Shown piece after piece: positions 12,368-21,409 of a stretch of 64,000 bases of DNA. The notes beneath the pieces are model-generated. The model saw nothing but the letters and a program-made list of their open reading frames with translations. It ran no database searches and had not been told where the DNA came from. The stretch comes from JANMZO01 sp963763135 (GTDB lineage Bacteria > Actinomycetota > Acidimicrobiia > Acidimicrobiales > JANYDT01): assembly GCA_963763135.1 (NCBI GenBank), contig CAVXNJ010000002.1, positions 62,001 to 126,000 of the forward strand, written 5' to 3'. How positions within the stretch are numbered: position 1 is the first letter of the stretch; each line of letters begins with the position of its first letter. The translations under genes and the position numbers were made by a program.

Positions 12368-13318
12368 GTGCAGATTTTTCGTGACCTCCAACTGGTGACC
12401 CCTTTTCCGGGTGGGTCCGTCGTCACGATCGGGGCCTACGACGGGGTGCATCTCGGCCACCGGGCCGTCATTGCCGAAGTTCGTCGACGCGCCGAAGCGA
12501 TCGGGGCCTCATCGGTCGTCGTCACCTTTGATCGGCACCCGGCGTCGATCGTCCGACCCGAGTCCGCGCCGAAGCTCCTCACCGACCTTGAGCAGCGTCT
12601 GGAGCTGCTGGCGTCGACCGGCGTCGATGCCACGCTCGTTGTTCCCTTCGACACCGAACGGGCCACCGAGTCGGCTGAAGAGTTCGTTCAAGAGGTGCTG
12701 GTCGACTGTCTCGGCGTCCGCAGTGTGGTGGTGGGCGAAGACTTCCACTTCGGCAAGGCCCGTCGTGGAAACGTCGCCCTGCTGAAGACGTTGGGCGAAT
12801 CCGGCGGGTTCTCCGTGTCTGGCATTGACCTGGTCGGCAACGACGGTCAGCCGACCGACGGGCTCAAAGTGTCGAGCACCCAGATCCGACAGCTGCTGCG
12901 TAACGGTGACGTCGAAGCGGCCGCTGCGTTGCTGGGTCGTCAGCACGAAGTGCGCGGCCCCGTCGTGCACGGTGACGCTCGTGGGCGCACACTCGGGTTT
13001 CCGACGGCCAACGTCGCTGTCCCGCCGGAGATCTGTCTTCCGTCCGACGGCATCTACGCCGGATGGCTTGAGCGGGCCGATGGCACCGTTCTGCCCGCGG
13101 CCCTCAATCTCGGGCGTCGTCCGACGTTCTATGCCGCGCAGCCCTATTCCCTGCTCGAAGCATTCGTGATCGACTGGTCGGGCGACCTTTACGACGAAGA
13201 AGTCAAGGTCCGTTTCGTGAAGCGCCTTCGCCCCGAGATGAAATTCGACGGGATCGACGCACTGATCGCGCAGATGAACCACGACGTCATCGAAGCCCGC
13301 ATCATCCTCGGCATGTAG
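12368..13318 (+). CDS. ribF: Bifunctional riboflavin kinase/FAD synthetase
   Basis: RibF phosphorylates riboflavin to FMN and adenylylates it to FAD. The N-terminal nucleotidyltransferase half has TIGAYDGVHLGHRAVI, FDRHPASIVRP and the SSTQIRQLL motif. The C-terminal flavokinase half has GPVVHGDARGRTLGFPTANV and LNLGRRPTF. 316 residues, normal length. GTG 12368 begins the conserved region. In many actinobacteria rpsO follows; here it is about 38.7 kb away. Confidence 0.95.
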   Translation: MQIFRDLQLVTPFPGGSVVTIGAYDGVHLGHRAVIAEVRRRAEAIGASSVVVTFDRHPASIVRPESAPKLLTDLEQRLELLASTGVDATLVVPFDTERATESAEEFVQEVLVDCLGVRSVVVGEDFHFGKARRGNVALLKTLGESGGFSVSGIDLVGNDGQPTDGLKVSSTQIRQLLRNGDVEAAAALLGRQHEVRGPVVHGDARGRTLGFPTANVAVPPEICLPSDGIYAGWLERADGTVLPAALNLGRRPTFYAAQPYSLLEAFVIDWSGDLYDEEVKVRFVKRLRPEMKFDGIDALIAQMNHDVIEARIILGM

Positions 13319-13332
13319 CGACCCGCAGCTGC

Positions 13333-13383
13333 GGAAATCCTGACCAGCCGGAAATCCTGACCAGCCGGAAATCCTGCCCAGGC
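13333..13383. repeat. 17-bp tandem repeat, three units
   Basis: GGAAATCCTGACCAGCC occurs at 13333-13349 and 13350-13366, with a diverged third unit to 13383. It lies just after ribF, at the left edge of the accessory segment. Bases 13431-13558 are unusually AT-rich and contain TATAAC (13523) upstream of the next gene, possibly its promoter, though no good -35 was found. Confidence 0.75.
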
Positions 13384-13558
13384 GGAACTCCGGAGGCCGG
13401 AACGGCGGTGACTCGGGCGGGATTGTGGCCCAGTCTTAATGCATTTCATGATTTTTCTTGCTTTTCTAAACATGAGTTGATACGTTCCTCATCGTCGATG
13501 TATTTCAGTGCATTTGACGTTATATAACTATCAACCGCATGTTTTGAAGGAGATTCAC

Positions 13559-13843
13559 ATGAGTGGAAGAGTTCTGTCGACGGATTCGGCGAAGCAGTCG
13601 ATCACCCGGATGCAGCAGATCATCAGCAATGGGCTGGCCGAGCAGATCAAGGCGCTCGATACCGAAGGCAAAAATCTTTCGGAGCCCGAAATCTGGGACG
13701 GCACGCTGGCCGGGCAGTTCCGTGGCGAGGTATGGCCGTCGACGCACAAAGCCCTTCTCGATGCGCAGGCGGCGCTCGAGGAACTGCGCAACAAGATCGG
13801 CATCATCAACATGAACATCATGACTGCGGGTGGGAACGCGTAA
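13559..13843 (+). CDS. WXG100-like (ESAT-6 family) small protein
   Basis: A 94-residue all-helical protein with a central WDG (EIWDGTLAGQFRGEVW), matching the helix-WXG-helix hairpin and the length of WXG100 proteins exported by type VII secretion. ATG 13559 has a strong GAAGGAG. No type VII secretion component (EccC/EssC) is in the window, so export is inference. A hairpin (about 13864-13884) follows, before the second WXG-like gene. Confidence 0.65.
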   Translation: MSGRVLSTDSAKQSITRMQQIISNGLAEQIKALDTEGKNLSEPEIWDGTLAGQFRGEVWPSTHKALLDAQAALEELRNKIGIINMNIMTAGGNA

Positions 13844-13933
13844 GTCTGCGCTGCGTGCCGTCGGAGCGCTCGTAGCGAGCGTTCGGGCGACCGTGCCACC
13901 AACGACACGTGCACTACCCCCTGGAGGTCGGTG

Positions 13934-14399
13934 ATGCCGAACTGGCAACCGAATTGGAACGACGTCGTGTTCGACCACGGCGCAGCGGAGGCAGCGGCAT
14001 CGATGCTCGATCGTGCCGCTGCCAAGCTGCGGGAGTCCTACGAGACGAGTTGTATCGAGCACCGTCAACGGAGCGCGCAATGGCGAGGCGGGCGTCGGCG
14101 CGAGTTTGAGCGGGATCTGTCGGGTTGTACCCGAGTGGCCGCCGCCGATATCGACGCCATGCGATTCGAGGCCGGACGGATCCGAAACGCCGCAGCGACT
14201 GCCAGCAACGAGCAGTGGTTTCGCGAGCAGCAACGGGCGGCGTGGCACCAAGAGGCGGCCGCCGAGGAAGCGGTCCGTCAGGCTGAACTCGCCCGTGAGG
14301 CTGAACTCGCCATCGTCAGGCCGAACTCGCCCGTGAGGCTGAACTCGCCACTCGCTCGTCAGGCCGAACTCGCCCGTCAGGCTGAAATTCCCCGCCTAG
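13934..14399 (+). CDS. Second WXG100-like protein with repeat tail; C-terminus uncertain (frame changes)
   Basis: The first 125 or so residues form a helical protein with a central QWRGGRRREFE, again a WXG hairpin of about 100 residues, then repeats of RQAELAREAELA. Within the repeats the phase changes: the next unit is in another frame (from 14314), then the original frame resumes (14357). The nominal frame stays open to 14944, entirely opposite the AI-2E permease gene, which is not credible. If one base is skipped near 14386 the protein ends at TAG 14397-14399, tail-to-tail with the permease stop. GTG 13931 or ATG 13934 may start it. Probably paired with the preceding WXG gene. Confidence 0.5.
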
Positions 14400-15547
14400 G
14401 CAACAGCAGCCGACGGCTTCGCCGACGAAGCGCGGAGTTCGTCGGCAACGTTCACGATGATGGCGAGCACGGGCACGGCGAACACCGACCCCAACACGCC
14501 GAACAAGGCTCCGCCCGCCGTGATGCCGAGAAGGATGGCGAGCGCGTGGATCCGCAGGGCCCGTCCGTAGATCACGGGTGCAAGAAGATCGTTGTCGAGT
14601 TGCTGCAGCACGAGAGCCACTGCAGCCATGATGAGTGCGCCGGTGGTTCCCACGGTGGCCAACGCCACCAGAACTGCGGCGATCCCTGCCGCGACCGCAC
14701 CGACGATCGGCACGAACGCCGCGATGAGCGTCACGAGCATGACGGGCATGATCAGGTTTGCTCCGAGTACAGCCAACGTCAGGCCGACCACCGTGGCTTC
14801 CACAACGCCGAGCAGTGCTGCGCCCCGAAGGTAACCGCCGAGGGCATCCCAGGCCCGCTGTCCACATCGCTGGACGAGGTCGCGACGCTCGGCCGGGAAC
14901 CAATGGGTGGCCGTCCTCCAGAACGAGCCGCCGTCCTTCAATAGGAAGAACGTGACGATCAGCATCAAGAAGAGACCGAGAATCGCCTTGCCGACCGATG
15001 CCGCTCCGCTCATCAGTGAACCCTGGTCGGATGAGAAGAACTCCGACACCGAGTTGGAAATCCGGTCGCTGAAGCGATCGAGATCACCTTCGCTGAGGTC
15101 GAGCGTTTTCGATTCCAGAAGGCGCGCCTTCACATCGTCGACTCCCTCGGTAATCGTCGTGCCCAACTCGTCGAACTGCGACGTGAGCCGAGCGCCGGCC
15201 AGGCCGATGATGCCCACGACCGCGACCAGGAATCCGCCCAGCGTGGCGACCGATGCCAACGACGACTTCCAATGGTGTCGCTGGAGCCAGGACGAGACGG
15301 GGCTGATCCCGCGAGCGAGCAGCAGCGCGAGAAACATCGGCACGACGACCACGAGCAGTTTTCCGACGAGCCATAGCGAGGCGTACGCCGCCAGCCCAAT
15401 TACGAGGAGCCGCCACGCGTACGAGGCCGTACGGTCGACGCTGGTGCTGACGACCGCCGAACCACTCCGGGGCGGGTTCCGCCAACGTCGCCGGTAGACC
15501 TCACGTTGCGGACGACTGAAACGGTGGCCGGGTTCCCTGTTCTTCAT
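14396..15547 (-). CDS. AI-2E family permease
   Basis: A 383-residue membrane protein of the AI-2E transporter family (PF01594). Two N-terminal membrane spans, a long soluble loop (about 105-190, with DELGTTITEGVDDVKARL), then a C-terminal block of five or more spans including QQLDNDLLAPVIYGRALRIHALAIL, the family's most conserved stretch. Family members include autoinducer-2 exporters and Na+/H+ antiporters, so the substrate is open. The start overlaps the end of ctaG by 47 bases. Confidence 0.88.
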   Translation of the reverse strand: MKNREPGHRFSRPQREVYRRRWRNPPRSGSAVVSTSVDRTASYAWRLLVIGLAAYASLWLVGKLLVVVVPMFLALLLARGISPVSSWLQRHHWKSSLASVATLGGFLVAVVGIIGLAGARLTSQFDELGTTITEGVDDVKARLLESKTLDLSEGDLDRFSDRISNSVSEFFSSDQGSLMSGAASVGKAILGLFLMLIVTFFLLKDGGSFWRTATHWFPAERRDLVQRCGQRAWDALGGYLRGAALLGVVEATVVGLTLAVLGANLIMPVMLVTLIAAFVPIVGAVAAGIAAVLVALATVGTTGALIMAAVALVLQQLDNDLLAPVIYGRALRIHALAILLGITAGGALFGVLGSVFAVPVLAIIVNVADELRASSAKPSAAVA

Positions 15548-16451
15548 CGAAGACAGTTACCCCGTTTTGGTCAATGTCAGCCGCCCGGGTCGCGAGCCCG
15601 CCGTAGCGAATCGGTTCGGGCGTCATCAGCCACCGATGAGCCACCATGAGCGCCGCGGCCAGATACACAAATCCGCCCGGTACCCACATGATCGCGCCGG
15701 CCAATTGCTGGTCGGCGAGGTGGGTGAGGCCCCAGGGCCGCACGGCGTCACGGTAACTGTCGTACCAGGGCGACCGTGCGAACGTGAGAAGGGCCGCCAA
15801 CAGCGTGCTTTGGAGTGCCACGGTGAACAGCGCCATCACCCGCACCCCGAAGTGGGGTCGCGCTTGTCGGCTGGCCACGAAGCCCCAGAACGCGACCGCC
15901 GTAAGCAACATGGACGCGTGTTCCAATCGGTGGAGCAGTGGTTTCGTCATGGCTCGGTCATAGGCCGACGCGGCATGCCAGAACCAGAGCGTGGTCGCAT
16001 GAACGGCGGCGGTTCCGAGCATGAGTGCGTTTGCTGTGCGTTTCCGGAATTTCCCGAGCCGTCGCAGATGGGAGCGTCGGAACCGGAACCCCAGCCCGAG
16101 TTGCAGCACCGATACCGGCGAACTCCAGGCCAGCAATGGGGCGGCGACCGTTATAAGGAGAAGGTGTTGAACCATGTGCGCCGACGCGAGCGAAGCGCTC
16201 AGGGTATCGACTGGGCTCATCAGCGCCAGGGCCACCACGGCGATACCGCCGTAGAACGCACGACGTCGACTCGATTGCGTCCGTTGCGGCATAGGCGACA
16301 GTTGCTGCGATCCGCGCCAGAACACGACGGCGACGCCGACGAGGACCGCGGTGAGAACCGGATCTACCGACCATTCCAACGCATGTCCGCTGAGCGGTCT
16401 CGCCCACGATGCAATCCTGAGTGGGGTTGAGAGACGAACGGAACTCAGCAT
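15501..16451 (-). CDS. ctaG: CtaG-like cytochrome c oxidase assembly membrane protein (caa3 type)
   Basis: A 316-residue protein of the caa3_CtaG family (PF09678), multi-spanning. Diagnostic features are the His-rich membrane segments: SAHMVQHLLLITVAAPLL, the WFWHAASAYD segment, LLHRLEHASMLLTAVAFWG and DQQLAGAIMWVPGGFVYL. It is thought to assist copper-centre assembly of caa3 oxidases. ATG 16451 is preferred over the longer frame, which runs into the upstream gene. It overlaps that gene by seven bases, so it is part of the cox operon. Confidence 0.85.
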   Translation of the reverse strand: MLSSVRLSTPLRIASWARPLSGHALEWSVDPVLTAVLVGVAVVFWRGSQQLSPMPQRTQSSRRRAFYGGIAVVALALMSPVDTLSASLASAHMVQHLLLITVAAPLLAWSSPVSVLQLGLGFRFRRSHLRRLGKFRKRTANALMLGTAAVHATTLWFWHAASAYDRAMTKPLLHRLEHASMLLTAVAFWGFVASRQARPHFGVRVMALFTVALQSTLLAALLTFARSPWYDSYRDAVRPWGLTHLADQQLAGAIMWVPGGFVYLAAALMVAHRWLMTPEPIRYGGLATRAADIDQNGVTVFDEEQGTRPPFQSSAT

Positions 16452-16825
16452 GGCGACAACCACAGGATCGGTAGTGCGAGCCCCAGCAGGGAACAGCCGA
16501 AAAACCACGCCAGCCCGAGGGCCACGCGCTTCGCGAAGCGAACCTGCTCGGGTTCGACCGACCCGGACCAGCCCGATGGGCGAAGAAGCCAGACCGTTAA
16601 CGCTGCGATGGCCAACGCCGTCGTCGTCGACGACGTCAGGAACGCGACCGTCAACCAACTGGCGCTTCCGTCTCGGACCCCCGGCCCGACCCGACACACC
16701 GCTTCACTCACCAGGTAGATGCCGAGGAAGTACGCCGTCCACAGGGCCGGGACTGCGGCAAAGAGCCACAGCGCCCGCCGGAACGGGAACGTCGACTCCT
16801 TGATGGTAGGTCCTCCGGTCTCCAC
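16445..16825 (-). CDS. Small membrane protein of the cox operon
   Basis: A 126-residue protein with three hydrophobic segments (ALWLFAAVPALWTAYFLGIYL; WLTVAFLTSSTTTALAIAALTVWLL; VALGLAWFFGCSLLGLALPILWL). Its size and place between the subunit III region and ctaG suggest a caa3-oxidase accessory subunit, but I recognise no named family. The 3' end overlaps ctaG. Confidence 0.7.
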   Translation of the reverse strand: METGGPTIKESTFPFRRALWLFAAVPALWTAYFLGIYLVSEAVCRVGPGVRDGSASWLTVAFLTSSTTTALAIAALTVWLLRPSGWSGSVEPEQVRFAKRVALGLAWFFGCSLLGLALPILWLSPC

Positions 16826-16839
16826 TGGTCATACCCGCT

Positions 16840-17373
16840 TCAGGTCACCATCGGACTCACGTAGAGCGTCGTGAGTCCGACCATCCATACGAGCACCGCA
16901 GTCGTCTGAAATCGAACGATGTTGGTCATGAAGACGGGAGCCCGACCGACGTACCGGCCGCGCCAGGTCGAGGGCAGCACGAACACCATGAGGGCGAGTC
17001 CGAACAGGGCCACGGCGACGACGAAACCGGCCAGCGTGAAGAACATCGACCCGTAGGCATGATCGGTCGTGCCGAAGGGTTGGTCGGACAGTTCGAAGAC
17101 GAAGGCGACCACGCCGATGAGGGAACTGGCGATCGCGGTCAGCAGACTTCCCCGGATCGCACCGTGGCGGATCGGTGGGTCGGATCGCTCGGAGCCCCGT
17201 CGCGATTCTCGGGCCGCCACCTGGATGGCCACGCCGCTCACCGCCATCGATAGGGCGCCGAGGATCACGAGCGTCCGTAGTTCGTGATCGATGGTCAGCG
17301 GCGGCCACACCGGGTTCTCGAGCTGAAGATAGAAATACGCGAGCAGCATCGTGCCGAGTGCGATCGCAGTCAC
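16840..17373 (-). CDS. coxC: Cytochrome c oxidase subunit III-like region (in +1 frame to coxA)
   Basis: A 177-residue membrane segment with about five spans, in the form of the subunit III part of fused subunit I/III (CoxAC) proteins. It opens TAIALGTMLLAYFYLQLENP and ends VLVWMVGLTTLYVSPMVT. Its only possible start is GTG 17373, which would cut the first membrane helix to about 15 residues. Reading coxA with one base skipped at 17374 joins AAMVLVIT to VTAIALGT and restores a full helix. I infer a single coxA-coxC gene with a +1 frame change rather than two genes; a short overlapping coxC cannot be excluded. Confidence 0.7.
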   Translation of the reverse strand: MTAIALGTMLLAYFYLQLENPVWPPLTIDHELRTLVILGALSMAVSGVAIQVAARESRRGSERSDPPIRHGAIRGSLLTAIASSLIGVVAFVFELSDQPFGTTDHAYGSMFFTLAGFVVAVALFGLALMVFVLPSTWRGRYVGRAPVFMTNIVRFQTTAVLVWMVGLTTLYVSPMVT

Positions 17374-19396
17374 CAGTGATCACGAGAACCATGGCAGCGA
17401 GGGATATGGCCCGGCTTCCGTGTGGTCGCATCGGCACCCCGTGTTCCGCTTCGAACGCCGCGAGTTCGTCGTCGACGTCGGGTGCCTCGTCACCGGCGTG
17501 CCACCTCGCGATACCCACGAGAACGCCGACGACTCCCGCAGCGACGACGGCGCGCTGGCCGATCAACTCACCGCTGAAAATGCCGACCGTTGCGCACGCC
17601 GTCAGGAACGGCCAGATCGACGGGCCACTCGGGCGGAACACCTCCTCGGGCTCGGCCGTCGTGGTGTTCGTCACGAGCGCAGCGCGCCACGTCGTCGGCC
17701 ACTGCGAAAGACCCGTCAGCAGTTTCTCAATCGCGGGCCGACCCTCGTGCAGTTCAAGCTGATCCCAGAGGGGATGGCGTCCGTGCACGATCGGCTGGAC
17801 GGAGAATCCCTGTTCAGGAGGTGGCGAGGCGACCGACCATTCGAGCGTGTCGGCTTCCCACGGGTCTGCTCCGCAGCGCTCGCCCCGAAAGCGCGAGTGC
17901 ACCACGTTGACCAGAAACGTTGCGATCCCCGCCAACATCACGAACACACCGATCGTCGAGATGAAGTTGTAGATGCCCCATCCGCTCTCGGCCGGGTACG
18001 TGTAGACCCGGCGGGGCATGCCCATCAAACCGACGATGTGCATGGGAAAAAACGCCACGTTCATCCCGATGAACAACAGCCAGAAGTTGATCCGACCGAG
18101 TCGTTCGTTCAGAAGGCGTCCGGAGAATTTGGGAAGCCAGTAGTACGCGGCGGCGAACATCGGAAATGCCACTCCGCCGATCAACACGTAGTGGAGGTGC
18201 CCGACGACGAAGTACGAATCGTGCGCCTGATCATCGAACGGGACCGCCGCCACCATCACGCCGGTGATCCCACCGATCACGAAGGTGAGGAGGAATCCCA
18301 CAACGAACAGAAACGGCGTCTTCCAAATTGGTCGTCCCAACCAGATCGTCAGAACCAACGCCACGATCTGGACGCCGGCGGGTATGGCGATCAACATGCT
18401 CGCCGAGGAGAACAGGCTTTCCACGATCGGCGGCAGGCCCACCGTGAACATGTGGTGCACCCACAGGGCGAACGAGAGAAAGCCGATCGAAATGAACCCG
18501 CCGACCATCCATGAATATCCAGCAATCTTGCGACGGGTGAAGACGGGTAGAACGGTTGCTACGACCCCAACGGCCGGGAGATATTGGATGTATACCTCCG
18601 GATGGCCGAAGATCCAGAAGATGTGCTGCCACAACAGCGAGCTTCCCCCGGCTTCGGGAACGAAGAACTTCATGTCGAATCCGCGGTCGAGTTCAAGCAG
18701 CAGACTTCCGACGATGAGCGGAGTGAATGCAAACAGAATCATGATCGAGGTGACCAGCATCGCCCAGGCAAAGAGCGGCATTCGACTCAGGGTCATCCCG
18801 GGTGTTCGCATTTTCAGGATTGCGATCACGATCTCGATGGCTGCCGCGATCGCGCCCACTTCGGCGACGCTCAACCCGAGAACCCAGAAATCCAACGCCA
18901 GATCAGGGGAGAACTTGTTACCGCTCAGCGGGGTGTAGGCGAACCATCCGGCATCGGGAACCAGCCCGAACAGGGCACTGCTGTAGTAAAACAGACCGCC
19001 CATCAGGAAGGTATAGAAGCTGTATGCCCCGAGCCGTGGAAATGGCATTTCCCTGCTACCGAGCATGAACGGCAGCACCAGGATCGTGAATCCTTCGATG
19101 ATTGGCAGGACAACCAGGAACATGGTCACTGAACCATGGTTCGTGAACAGCTCGTTGTAGAGCTGGGGACTCACGAAATTGTTGTCGGGAACCGCGAGCT
19201 GAATGCGCATGATCACCGAGTCGACGCTTCCGCCCAACAGAAGGAAGAAGAACCCACAGAACAGGAGACGCTTGCCGACGATGTCGTTCTGAACTGTCGT
19301 TATTCGCCCGATCCAACCCGGTTGATCACCCCACGTTCTGCGTAGCTGCCGCGAGGTTGCCTTCGGCTCTTTGACGAATGGCCCCGGACCGCTCAT
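17374..19396 (-). CDS. coxA: Cytochrome c oxidase subunit I (caa3 type), frame continues into subunit III by +1 shift
   Basis: The heme-copper catalytic subunit: reduces O2 to water and pumps protons across the membrane. Twelve or so spans with all ligands visible: NHGSVTMF (low-spin heme His), WIFGHPEVYI (CuB His and cross-linked Tyr), WVHHMF (CuB His pair) and HDSYFVVGHLHYV (heme His residues). The N-terminal extension VKEPKATSRQL... is typical. The unshifted frame stays open to 16829 but becomes non-membrane, Arg/Asp-rich nonsense after about residue 674, exactly where the subunit III frame begins (see coxC). It follows coxB with seven bases between. Confidence 0.9.
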
Positions 19397-19403
19397 ACCC
19401 GGA

Positions 19404-20430
19404 TCACTTCAGGCTCTCGAGGTAGTCGAGGAGGGCGTCGAGGTCGCTCTCGCTGAGTCGCGTCGCAGGCATCCCGCTTTCGCTTTTGATCTCGGCCGGA
19501 TTTCGGATCCATTCCGCGAGCTGCGCTCGGGTCCTGGCGCGACGCAGTGAGACCAACGTCGGACGGCTCGCCTGGTGGGTCAGGTCGGGCGCCTTCGTTC
19601 GTGAAACCGACCCGGACGAACCGGCCGAGTCGGCCGGCCCGGAGGAAACCAGGCTCTGCACCGCGGTGCTGTGTCGAACTGTATGACAGCGGGAGCACCC
19701 GGCCGCTGTGAAGACCCCCTGCCCTTCGACCTGCGAGGCCGTGAGCGGTGCTGCGGCGGGTAGGTACTGACCGGCCAGCCATGCCGCAAAGTCGGTTGGT
19801 TCATGGGCGACAACGACGACCGGCATGCGGGCGTGGTGGAGTCCGCAGAACTCGGCACACGAACCCTCGAAACGGCCGGGTCGATCGGCTTCGATGATGA
19901 GCGTGTTCGTGTAGTCGGGGAACGCATCGAGTTTTCCGCTCAACTCCGGAACCCAGAAACTGTGGATCACGTCGGTTGATCGGAGCTTGAGTTCAACGCG
20001 CTGCCCGCTTGGAATGTGAACCTCGTTGGCAGTCGAGACTCCGGCCGATGGGTACCTGACTTCCCACCACCATTGGTGCCCGGTGACCTCCACGACCATC
20101 GAACCGGGAGCGCCCCGGTCGGCGATCGTGACCATGGCCTTGGCCGTGAACCCGAAGGCAATGAGAAGAACCACGGTGGGCAAAACGACACCACCGAACA
20201 TCAACCAGCGATGGGTGAACGGTTGCGGCGTCGCCGTGGTCTCCGCGGCCAAGCTCGACTCCGTCGTCACCCTCGGATCGCTGGGATCGTCGCAGACCGA
20301 CGAAGAGCGCGAGCAGGAACAGTCCGTAGACGAACGCTCCGAGAGCGAGAAGAACCCACAGCAGTTGGGCGATGGCCGACGACGTGGGGCCTCGAGGCGT
20401 GAAGGCAGCCAGCGTGAACGTGTAGGTCAT
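19404..20430 (-). CDS. coxB: Cytochrome c oxidase subunit II with fused cytochrome c; +1 frame change near 20271
   Basis: Subunit II takes electrons through CuA. The CuA loop CAEFCGLHHARM and the aromatic patch HQWWWEVRYPS are intact, and a C-terminal cytochrome c domain with CSRCH (c-type heme) marks a caa3-type enzyme. The frame with these motifs opens only at GTG 20270 and would carry just one membrane helix. The missing first helix (LLWVLLALGAFVYGLFLLALFVGL) is encoded directly upstream in another frame from ATG 20430. Skipping one base at 20271 joins them (QRSE-VTTESS). I therefore give the whole span; intact translation requires that shift or a corrected sequence. First gene of the cox operon. 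Confidence 0.85.
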
Positions 20431-20500
20431 GCACCACCCCGATCGCGATCAGGAGCCGTCCCTGACTTTTCGTCCCCGGTGTGTACCCTCGTGCGCGTCG

Positions 20501-20520
20501 CGCGAAACGTTGTTTCACGC
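20501..20520. promoter_or_regulatory. GAAAC-N3-GTTTC inverted repeat upstream of coxB
   Basis: A 5-bp perfect dyad (20504-20508 and 20512-20516) lies inside a partly symmetric 20-base stretch, about 70 bases upstream of the coxB start, in the only gap before the cox operon. It is a candidate operator. The right half resembles half of a parS site, but the other half does not match. Confidence 0.3.
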
Positions 20521-20551
20521 TGGCTGGTCCCGCCGCCGGAACCCGCGAGTT

Positions 20552-21409
20552 CTATCCCTTGACCGCTCCGCTGGTGAGACCGGCCACGAACCAGCGCTGC
20601 AGCAGCACATAGGCGACAACCATGGGTGCGCTCGCGATGACGACACCGGCAAACAGCGCCGGGTAGTCGGTGAGGTATTCGCCCCGTAACTGGGCGAGTG
20701 TCCGCGGGATGGTCCACTTCGACTCGTCGGTCACGAGGAGAAGCGGGTAGTACAGATCGTTCCAGTGCATAACGAACAGGAAGATCGCCACCGCGGCGAC
20801 CGATGGCATCGAGAGAGGTATGGCGATCGAGCGGTAGAGCCGCCATGGGCTGGCCCCGTCGACGACGCCGGCTTCGAACAGTTCCCGGGGGAGGGTCTTC
20901 ATGAACCCGGTCAGGATGAACACCGACACGGGCAGCGTCACGGCGATGTTTATCAGAACGAGTCCGTGCAGGGAGTTGTTCAAGTGAAGCTGTTTGAACA
21001 ACGCGTACTGCTGGATGCCATTCACCTGGGCCGGCACGGCCATACCGAGGGTGAAGAACCCGAACAGCACATTCGATCTCCAGCCCCCGAGGCGGGTCAC
21101 CGCAAACGCGGTCAGCGAGGCGAAGAAGAGGGTCAACGCCACTGATGACCCGACGACCAACACCGAGTTCTTCAGAGAACGAAAGATATGTTCGCTTATG
21201 ACCTTGCGGTAGCCTTCCAGATCACCTGAAGAAGGCGGACCGAGCGGGTTTTTGAAGATCTGTGCCTGTGACTTGAACGAGCCGAAGATCACGACCGCGA
21301 TCGGAATGACAACGAGCAGCGCGTAGACGCCGAGCATGGCCCGAGGGCCGAGGCGGTTCAGGAACGTGGGCCGGGCCTGACCCGGGTGATGGGAGGAGGT
21401 CTGGCTCAT
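20552..21409 (-). CDS. Sugar ABC transporter permease, MalG/CUT1 type
   Basis: A 285-residue inner-membrane permease with six spans. The EAA loop needed to contact the ATPase is present: ELFEAGVVDGASPWRLYRSIAIPLSMP. It overlaps the partner permease by four bases. No ATPase gene is in the cluster, so a shared MsmK/UgpC-type ATPase elsewhere is expected. Carbohydrate import is inferred from the family. Confidence 0.9.
   Translation of the reverse strand: MSQTSSHHPGQARPTFLNRLGPRAMLGVYALLVVIPIAVVIFGSFKSQAQIFKNPLGPPSSGDLEGYRKVISEHIFRSLKNSVLVVGSSVALTLFFASLTAFAVTRLGGWRSNVLFGFFTLGMAVPAQVNGIQQYALFKQLHLNNSLHGLVLINIAVTLPVSVFILTGFMKTLPRELFEAGVVDGASPWRLYRSIAIPLSMPSVAAVAIFLFVMHWNDLYYPLLLVTDESKWTIPRTLAQLRGEYLTDYPALFAGVVIASAPMVVAYVLLQRWFVAGLTSGAVKG

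Noticed and set aside
14400..14944. Continuation of the second WXG-like frame
   Set aside because: It is wholly opposite the AI-2E permease gene and loses all repeat character after 14397.
16829..17370. C-terminal continuation of the unshifted coxA frame
   Set aside because: It is Arg/Asp-rich and non-membrane, and covers the subunit III region in the wrong frame.
20501..20520. parS site
   Set aside because: Only nine bases match the parS half-site; the other half does not, and no parA/parB is near.
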